DNA from: BS750m-G62 sp964577175
Lineage (GTDB): Bacteria; Planctomycetota; Phycisphaerae; FEN-1346
Reading direction: 5' to 3'
NCBI GenBank assembly: GCA_964577175.1
Contig: CAZNYC010000182.1
Coordinates: 1-6,590 of the forward strand
DNA: 6,590 nucleotides
Shown piece after piece: positions 1 through 6,590 of the stretch. The number at the start of each line of letters is the position of its first letter. Positions within the stretch are counted from its first letter, which is position 1. A model generated the notes under the pieces. The model was not told the DNA's origin. It searched no databases and saw only the letters and a list, made by a program, of their open reading frames with translations. A program made the position numbers and the translations under genes.

Positions 1-493
1 CCTTGGGCCAGTCGCCCAGGTGGACGCGGTTGGCGGCATAGGAGAACTCAATCCGCCGCAGGAACGTCATCGAGAAGGCGTACGACTGGACTTCCTTGTC
101 GCCCGCCTTCAGGAAGGTGGTGCTAAACGTCGGGCCGGCAATCTCCGTCCCGGGCGGGCCGGGGTTGGCCAGGTACGCCATCGGCGAACTGACGCCGCCG
201 GCGGTGCCCTCGAGGTTATGGAGCGGCAAGGGCGGGGGCTTGCCGACGGGCGGTTCGATGGCCCCGCCCTCGGCGGGAGGGGCGCCGTCGCCCGCGCCGC
301 CGGCACCTCCTGCGTCCTCCGCCGGCGCCTCGGCGGCCAGGGCGTCGGCCGTCATGGCGTCCAGCGCCAGGGAGAGGTCCTCTTCCGTGAAGAACGGCTC
401 CTCGGTGCGGAACTCGGCCAGCACCGGTTGGGCCGCGCCCAACACAAGCGTTGCGACCCCAACGACGAGCACGGCAAACGCGAAGCGAGTCAT
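1..493 (-). CDS. Exported protein of unknown function, DUF3034-like (N-terminal part; C-terminus beyond window)
   Basis: The gene reads right to left from an ATG at 493 and is still open at the left edge, giving 164 codons. The start is supported by a GGAGG six bases upstream. Residues 1-26 form a classic signal peptide: basic start (MTRFAF), a hydrophobic stretch (VLVVGVATLVLG) and a likely cleavage after PVLA. Residues about 27-50 are acidic. Residues about 52-85 are a low-complexity Ala/Glu/Gly/Pro linker. After that comes an ordered segment containing LHNLEGTAGGVSSPMAYLAN and later FLRRIEFSYAANRV. From memory, this pattern (an EG-x-GGG-like motif, then a Pro-Ala segment, then R-x-E-x-SYA) recalls DUF3034, a family of uncharacterised, probably envelope-associated beta-rich proteins. 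The family link is a resemblance only and no function can be assigned. It is transcribed away from the nucleotide-biosynthesis genes and is probably unrelated to them. Confidence 0.72.
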   Translation of the reverse strand, partial: MTRFAFAVLVVGVATLVLGAAQPVLAEFRTEEPFFTEEDLSLALDAMTADALAAEAPAEDAGGAGGAGDGAPPAEGGAIEPPVGKPPPLPLHNLEGTAGGVSSPMAYLANPGPPGTEIAGPTFSTTFLKAGDKEVQSYAFSMTFLRRIEFSYAANRVHLGDWPK

Positions 494-499
494 ACGGTT

Positions 500-504
500 C
501 CTCC
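500..504 (-). promoter_or_regulatory. Ribosome binding site of the exported protein gene
   Basis: On the minus strand this reads GGAGG inside a G-rich run, with a six-base spacer to the ATG at 493. It is a strong Shine-Dalgarno match. It fixes the start directly ahead of the signal peptide and argues against longer readings of this frame. Confidence 0.75.
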
Positions 505-541
505 CCCCATCCCGACGGCGATCCGGACCGCCTTGTTCCCC

Positions 542-599
542 GTAAGCCCGGGCCCTCCCAACGCCGGCGCCGCGCCGGCCGGACCCGGGCATCCCTTAC
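542..599. repeat. Nested GC-rich inverted repeat upstream of the exported protein gene
   Basis: The outer arms are GTAAG (542-546) with CTTAC (595-599). Inside them CCCGGG at 547-552 can pair with CCCGGG at 584-589, leaving 590-594 as a bulge. At the centre GCCGGCGC (563-570) and GCGCCGGC (572-579) form a very stable hairpin. In a minus-strand transcript this lies about 50-105 bases before the start codon, so it could be a leader structure. No T-run follows on either strand, so it is not a typical intrinsic terminator. Confidence 0.45.
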
Positions 600-822
600 C
601 CCAAGGCTCCTTTGCATGAACCGTGGGCACCTTATGCACGATGAAGCGTACAGAGTGCAAGTCTTTTTTACAGAAAATGCGGGCGGTGGCCCCCAGGGCC
701 TGCCCGACCATACCTCTGTGACTCGCTCTGCCTTGGTTGTCGGCGCGCCGCGCTCCGGTTCTTGAGCGGAACCGTACGCTTTCCGGGGAAAGGCCCAAAG
801 GGCAGGCGGCCCGGGCGGCCAA

Positions 823-892
823 GTGCCACGGTTTGCTTGCCAAACCGTGCGCCCAGGTCGCGCAGCACCGATTGACAAGCAATCGGTGGCAC
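823..892. repeat. Head-to-head pair of related hairpins (REP/BIME-like element)
   Basis: Two 28-base units face each other: 823-850 on the plus strand and 892-865 on the minus strand, separated by a 14-base linker (851-864). They agree at 23 of 28 positions. Each forms a perfect 9-bp stem with a 5-base loop. Unit one has stem CACGGTTTG (827-835) with CAAACCGTG (841-849) and loop CTTGC. Unit two has stem CACCGATTG (866-874) with CAATCGGTG (880-888) and loop ACAAG, which is CTTGT on its own strand. Four of the five differences are two compensated base-pair changes, so the stems are kept. The ends read GTGCCAC and GTGGCAC. This is the architecture of repetitive extragenic palindrome pairs. Copy number elsewhere in the genome cannot be seen here. 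Confidence 0.65.
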
Positions 893-951
893 CCGATGTT
901 CCGTCACACCATCCCATGCGGTGCGCCGTTTCCGGCGCCTGAGCAATTTCC

Positions 952-979
952 TTGCAATCCTGCCCGCCCCGCCTACAGT
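952..979 (+). promoter_or_regulatory. Candidate sigma-70-type promoter for the GMP synthase gene
   Basis: TTGCAA at 952-957 and TACAGT at 974-979 are separated by 16 bases. Each box matches the consensus at four of six positions, in an otherwise GC-rich spacer. Transcription would start near 986, giving a leader of about 115 bases. This is pattern matching only. Confidence 0.4.
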
Positions 980-1087
980 ATCCCGCCCAAGCCTGAACCG
1001 CCGCAGGCAGCACGCACCGGACCCGTCCCCAGCAGGGGCGACGCGGAGGACGGCAGCCGGCCGGGACGGCCGACGCACTCACGCACG

Positions 1088-1093
1088 AAGGAG
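1088..1093 (+). promoter_or_regulatory. Ribosome binding site deciding the GTG start of the GMP synthase gene
   Basis: AAGGAG lies six bases before the GTG at 1100. It is the only strong Shine-Dalgarno site near the beginning of the homologous region. It rejects the roughly 120-codon upstream extension that the open frame would otherwise allow. Confidence 0.8.
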
Positions 1094-1099
1094 ACACCC

Positions 1100-2035
1100 G
1101 TGGATTACGAGCAGTTTGCGCGCGACCGCATCGCCGAGATTCGAGACACGGTCGGCCAGGGCAAGGCCATCAGCGCCCTCTCCGGCGGCGTGGACTCCAG
1201 CGTCGCCACCGTCATGGCGCACCAGGCCATCGGCGACCGCCTCGAAACGATCTTCATCGACGACGGCCTGATGCGGCAGGACGAGCCGGCGTGGGTCCGC
1301 GACGCTTTCGCCGACCTCGGCATCGAGGTCCGGATCACCGACGCCGCCGACCGTTTCTTCGAGGCCCTGAGGGGCATCACGGACCCGGAGGAGAAGCGCA
1401 AGGCCTTCCGCGACACCTTCTACACCGTCTTCGGCGAGGCGGTCAAAGGCATCGACGCCGAGCATCTCATCCAGGGCACCATCGCCGCCGACATCGCCGA
1501 GACGACGAAGGGCGTCAAGACCCAGCACAACGTGCTCGACCAGATCGGCGTCAGCGCAAAGGACGGCTACGGGTTCACGGTCATCGAACCGCTGAAGGAA
1601 CTCTATAAGCCGGGCGTGCGGGAGGTGGGCCGGGCCCTGGAGATGCCCGAGGCCCTGTACCAGCGGATGCCGTTCCCGGGGCCGGGCCTGGCCACGCGGT
1701 GCCTGGGCGAGTGCACCCCGGAACGGATCGAGATCGTCCGCCGGGCCTGCCGTGTCGTCGAGGAGGAGACCGAGGCGATAGAGAAGTTCCAGGCGTTCGG
1801 CGTCCTCCTCGCCGACCAGGCCACCGGCGTCACGGAGGACGGGCGGCGCCGCTTCGGCGACATCGTGGCCGTGAGGTGCGTCCAGTCCGAGAAGGCCATC
1901 ACGGCCACGGCCGTCGCCCTGCCCTGGGACACGCTCATGCGGATCCAGGACCGGGTCTACGAGGAAATCCCGTCGGTCACCAAGGTCCTGTACGACCTGT
2001 CGCCGAAGCCGCCGAGCACGATTGAATATATCTAG
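1100..2035 (+). CDS. guaA: GMP synthase, ATP-pyrophosphatase (synthetase) subunit without glutaminase domain
   Basis: This 311-residue protein corresponds to the C-terminal synthetase half of bacterial GuaA (about 525 residues in E. coli) and to the separate subunit B of archaea. Family chemistry is adenylation of XMP by ATP followed by attack of ammonia to give GMP, in the cytosol. Visible features are the PP-loop SGGVDSS (28-34), IDDGLM about 20 residues beyond it, QGTI and IEPLKELYK, MPFPGPGL (190-197) and the XMP-binding tail KPPSTIEYI (303-311). The start is a GTG with AAGGAG six bases upstream. No class I glutaminase domain is fused, and none is encoded immediately upstream. Some motifs differ from textbook GuaA: the lid KSHHNVGG is KTQHNVLD (140-147), and the VET-x-D-x-MTA region reads VQSEKAITA. 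Databases often label such short forms 'ExsB family', so a diverged paralogue is possible. Carbamoyl-phosphate synthase genes follow on the same strand. Confidence 0.85.
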   Translation: MDYEQFARDRIAEIRDTVGQGKAISALSGGVDSSVATVMAHQAIGDRLETIFIDDGLMRQDEPAWVRDAFADLGIEVRITDAADRFFEALRGITDPEEKRKAFRDTFYTVFGEAVKGIDAEHLIQGTIAADIAETTKGVKTQHNVLDQIGVSAKDGYGFTVIEPLKELYKPGVREVGRALEMPEALYQRMPFPGPGLATRCLGECTPERIEIVRRACRVVEEETEAIEKFQAFGVLLADQATGVTEDGRRRFGDIVAVRCVQSEKAITATAVALPWDTLMRIQDRVYEEIPSVTKVLYDLSPKPPSTIEYI

Positions 2036-2050
2036 GCTACGGTGTATACA
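2022..2050 (+). promoter_or_regulatory. Candidate promoter for carA overlapping the end of the GMP synthase gene
   Basis: TTGAAT (2022-2027), inside the last codons of the upstream gene, and TATACA (2045-2050) are separated by 17 bases. Each matches the consensus at four of six positions. This is one of the few AT-rich spots in the area. If active, it would start RNA near 2057, so the palindromic repeat that follows would lie in the carA leader. The evidence is by eye only. Confidence 0.35.
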
Positions 2051-2064
2051 ACGGCGGGGAGCGT

Positions 2065-2163
2065 TGTCGCCCTGAGCGAAGCGAAGGGTCTCGCCGTGCG
2101 AACGTTGGAACGGCAACGACCACGGCGAGATTCTTCGGCCCGCAAGCGGGCCTCAGAATGACA
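2065..2163. repeat. Interspersed palindromic repeat (TTCTGAG...GAATCTCG type) between guaA and carA
   Basis: Two unequal arms are inverted copies: 2065-2098 and 2121-2163. Read on the same strand they begin TGTCGCCCTGAG and TGTCATTCTGAG, and both end TCTCGCCGTG. They flank a 22-base centre (2099-2120). The right arm contains its own hairpin, GGCCCG-CAAG-CGGGCC (2137-2152). From memory, sequences of this kind (TGTCATTCTGAG...GAAGAATCTCG) are common intergenic repeats in many environmental bacterial genomes, and they look like small non-autonomous elements. It fills nearly the whole 153-base spacer and ends 25 bases before the carA start. Without a T-run it is not an obvious terminator. Confidence 0.65.
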
Positions 2164-2180
2164 TCGCTTCACCATTGCTG

Positions 2181-2186
2181 AAGGAA
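2181..2186 (+). promoter_or_regulatory. Ribosome binding site of carA (start ambiguous)
   Basis: AAGGAA lies only two bases before the ATG at 2189 and eleven bases before a second in-frame ATG at 2198. Neither spacing is ideal. The second ATG would give MDNAALILADGT, which lines up closely with the usual CarA beginning (E. coli MIKSALLVLEDGT). The true start may therefore be 2198. Confidence 0.5.
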
Positions 2187-2188
2187 GC

Positions 2189-3274
2189 ATGCACCTCATG
2201 GACAACGCCGCCCTCATCCTGGCCGACGGCACGCGCTTCGAGGGCGCCTGCTTCGGCGCCGCGGGCGAAGCCGTCGGGCAGGCCGCCGCTTACACCGGCG
2301 TCGTCGGGTACCAGGAGGTCCTGACGCACCCGTCGTACCGCGGATCGCTGCTGGTCCTGACGTACCCGATCGCCGGCGCCTATGGCGTCAACGGCGAGGA
2401 CGACGAGTCGCCGGCCGTCCAGGCCGCCGGTCTCGTCGTGCGCGAGGCCAGCCGCACGTTCTCCAACTTCCGGGCCGAGCGGTCGCTCGAGGACCGGATG
2501 ACGGAGGCGGGCCTGGTGGGCATCCGCGAGGTCGACACCCGCGCCGTGGCCGTCCATCTGCGCGACGCCGGCGAGATGGCCGCCGCCATCGTCCCGGCCG
2601 ACGCCGACACGGACGCGGTCGTCCAGCGGCTCCAGGACGAGGACGCCGACGGCGAGACCGCCGCGGACCTCGTCGCCGGCGTCACGTGGGCGGGCCACCG
2701 GTCGCCGGACGGCAAGGCGTCGGGCGCGCTGGCCCTCGTGAACCTCGGCGTGGCGGAAAATCTGCTCGCCCAACTCGTGGACCTGGGCTGCGAGGTCCAG
2801 GTGCTGCCGGCCGACGCCTCCGCCGAGACCGTCCTCGAGGCGGGGGCCGACGGCATCGTCGTGGCGGGCGGGCCCGGCGACCCCCGCGCGCTGGGGCCGC
2901 AAATCGAAACCGTCAGGGCCCTGCTCGGCGAGGTCCCGCTGCTCGGCATCGGTCTCGGGCACCAGGTGCTGGCCCTGGCTGCCGGGTGCAAGGTCGAGAG
3001 GATGCGGGCGGGCCACCGCGGCCTGAACTACCCCGTCCGCGACCTCACCGGCGGGCGCGGCGCGATTACCGTCCAGCATCACGCCTGCGCCGTCTCGCGC
3101 GACGGTCTCGGCAAGGGCGTCGAGGTGACGCACACGAACTTCAACGACGAGACGGTCGAAGGCATCCGCGCCGCCGACGGCCGGGCGTGCGGTATCCAGT
3201 GGCATCCGACCCGTGACGACATGGGCCGGCCCGGCCCCCTGCTGCGGGCGTTCTGTGAGGGATTGAAGGCGTAA
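2189..3274 (+). CDS. carA: Carbamoyl-phosphate synthase small subunit with degenerate glutaminase site
   Basis: This is a 361-residue CarA (E. coli 382), or 358 if the ATG at 2198 is used. Residues about 1-150 are the CarA-specific domain, with VGYQEVLTHPSY, SNFRAE and DTRAVAVHLRD. Residues about 180-358 are a class I glutaminase fold, with AGGPGDP, GLGHQVLALAAG and IQWHP. CarA normally hydrolyses glutamine and channels ammonia into CarB for arginine and pyrimidine synthesis. Here the nucleophile motif G-I-C-L-G-H-Q reads G-I-G-L-G-H-Q: Gly255 (codon GGT, 2951-2953) replaces Cys. HPE reads HPT: Thr341 (ACC, 3209-3211) replaces the triad Glu, while His339 remains. The 84-residue spacing between nucleophile and His equals that in E. 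coli (269 to 353), so the alignment is secure. The glutamine-pocket segment QNHGF has become QHHAC. The protein should be unable to hydrolyse glutamine by the usual mechanism but may still support CarB. The frame is unbroken and directly precedes carB, so it does not look like a decaying gene. Confidence 0.92.
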   Translation: MHLMDNAALILADGTRFEGACFGAAGEAVGQAAAYTGVVGYQEVLTHPSYRGSLLVLTYPIAGAYGVNGEDDESPAVQAAGLVVREASRTFSNFRAERSLEDRMTEAGLVGIREVDTRAVAVHLRDAGEMAAAIVPADADTDAVVQRLQDEDADGETAADLVAGVTWAGHRSPDGKASGALALVNLGVAENLLAQLVDLGCEVQVLPADASAETVLEAGADGIVVAGGPGDPRALGPQIETVRALLGEVPLLGIGLGHQVLALAAGCKVERMRAGHRGLNYPVRDLTGGRGAITVQHHACAVSRDGLGKGVEVTHTNFNDETVEGIRAADGRACGIQWHPTRDDMGRPGPLLRAFCEGLKA

Positions 3275-3299
3275 GGCGGGGCGCACTGGCCGCAGCCAT

Positions 3300-3355
3300 G
3301 TAGGGTGGGTGCTTGCACCCACGCGGCCGCAAACGGGGGGTGCGGAGCACCCTAC
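3300..3355. repeat. Interspersed palindromic repeat (GTAGGGTG...CACCCTAC type) between carA and carB
   Basis: The outer arms GTAGGGTG (3300-3307) and CACCCTAC (3348-3355) are perfect 8-bp inverses. Two inner hairpins lie between them: TGGGTG-CTTG-CACCCA (3306-3321) and GGGTGC-GGA-GCACCC (3338-3352). The outer pairing and the inner hairpins are mutually exclusive folds. From memory, 'TAGGGTGGGTGCTTGCACCCAC' style modules are frequent intergenic repeats in environmental genomes. The element sits 25 bases after the carA stop, inside a likely carA-carB transcript. Confidence 0.6.
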
Positions 3356-3367
3356 GGCTACGGCTCT

Positions 3368-3379
3368 TGGCACGTGCCA
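3368..3379. repeat. 12-bp perfect palindrome in the carB leader
   Basis: TGGCACGTGCCA is a complete palindrome centred about 65 bases before the carB start codon. It could be a dimeric regulator site or part of the adjacent repeat. No matching regulator can be named from the sequence. Confidence 0.4.
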
Positions 3380-3395
3380 TGGCAGATGGAGATAC

Positions 3396-3415
3396 CCGGC
3401 TGCTTCCGCAGCCGG
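3396..3415 (+). promoter_or_regulatory. Hairpin just upstream of carB
   Basis: CCGGCTGC (3396-3403), loop TTCC, then GCAGCCGG (3408-3415) gives a perfect 8-bp GC-rich stem ending 23 bases before the GTG of carB. No T-run follows, so termination is unlikely. A role in translation, RNA processing or stability is possible but unproven. The carB start itself has only a weak purine-rich sequence (GGCAGAGAG, 3424-3432) as ribosome binding site. Confidence 0.4.
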
Positions 3416-3438
3416 CTCGAAAAGGCAGAGAGCACCCC

Positions 3439-6590
<3,152 letters not shown>

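Larger units (their letters stand above)
494..1099. other. Intergenic region between divergent genes
   Basis: I see no convincing gene in these 606 bases. The open frames crossing them on both strands lack ribosome binding sites and recognisable protein character, which is normal for high-GC DNA. The contents, left to right, are: a nested GC-rich inverted repeat (542-599) in what would be the leader of the minus-strand gene; a weak possible minus-strand promoter (TTGCAC at 660-655 and CATAAG at 636-631, 18-base spacer, poor -35 match); a hairpin pair (823-892); a plausible plus-strand promoter (952-979); and a GC-rich leader with two small hairpins, CCCC-AGCA-GGGG around 1027-1038 and CGGCCG-GGA-CGGCCG at 1058-1072. 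The leader does not match any purine riboswitch I can recognise. Confidence 0.6.

Noticed and set aside
635..669. Stem TGCAC/GTGCA followed by a T-run, as a plus-strand terminator
   Set aside because: The stem has only five pairs and a 15-base loop, and no plus-strand gene lies upstream to be terminated.
216..1097. A 293-codon minus-strand frame, and shorter frames, across the 494-1099 spacer
   Set aside because: They have no ribosome binding site and no recognisable protein character, and they pass through hairpin repeats. The first one also overlaps the exported protein gene out of frame.
737..1099. N-terminal extension of the GMP synthase gene to an ATG at 737
   Set aside because: The extra residues are Pro/Arg/Ala-rich, encode the hairpin repeat and have no ribosome binding site. 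AAGGAG precedes the GTG at 1100, where homology begins.
494..1099. CRISPR array or purine riboswitch in the spacers
   Set aside because: There are no regularly spaced direct repeats; the repeats seen are inverted pairs. No recognisable purine-riboswitch core was found in the guaA leader.
1100..2035. QueC or another PP-loop enzyme instead of GMP synthase
   Set aside because: The PFPGPGL motif and the KPPSTIE tail are specific to the GMP synthase dimerisation/XMP-binding region and are not expected in QueC or similar proteins.
2153..3373. A 406-codon minus-strand open frame
   Set aside because: It is antisense to carA with the same shadow composition. The plus strand is clearly CarA.
3379..3438. 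Alternative carB start at the ATG at 3379
   Set aside because: It would add 20 unconserved residues encoded by the palindrome and hairpin, with no Shine-Dalgarno sequence. MPKRTD at 3439 is the conserved CarB beginning.

Overview
The window is a GC-rich piece of bacterial chromosome, roughly two-thirds G+C by eye, carrying nucleotide-biosynthesis genes separated by structured, repeat-like spacers. The style suggests a planctomycete or a similar uncultured high-GC phylum. The clues are strong C/G preference at third codon positions, GTG starts, palindromic repeats in every spacer, and a secreted protein that looks like the DUF3034 family. This placement is inference; there is no rRNA or lineage-specific marker here.

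Layout. Positions 1-493 (minus strand) hold the N-terminal part of an exported protein that runs off the left edge. Positions 494-1099 form a 606-bp spacer between divergent genes. It contains a nested GC-rich inverted repeat, a head-to-head pair of related hairpins (a REP/BIME-like element, 823-892), a plausible sigma-70 promoter and a ribosome binding site. Next come three plus-strand genes: a stand-alone GMP-synthase-type ATP-pyrophosphatase (1100-2035), carA for the carbamoyl-phosphate synthase small subunit (2189-3274), and carB for the large subunit (3439-6590, lacking only the last few dozen codons at the right edge). The guaA-carA and carA-carB spacers each carry a different palindromic interspersed repeat. 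The carB leader adds a 12-bp palindrome and an 8-bp-stem hairpin just ahead of the start codon.

How the genes work together. GMP synthase and carbamoyl-phosphate synthase are normally glutamine amidotransferases: a Cys-His-Glu glutaminase makes ammonia that is used by a synthetase. Here the GMP synthase gene encodes only the synthetase half. The glutaminase half of CarA is full length, but it has lost the nucleophilic Cys (Gly255) and the Glu of the triad (Thr341), along with several glutamine-pocket residues. CarB itself looks intact, with both ATP-grasp domains and the allosteric domain present. The main hypothesis is that this locus encodes ammonia-using, or glutaminase-in-trans, versions of enzymes usually driven by glutamine, analogous to animal CPS I. 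That rests on residues seen in the sequence plus family knowledge. It cannot be settled without knowing whether the genome has a second, intact CarA and a separate GuaA glutaminase subunit.
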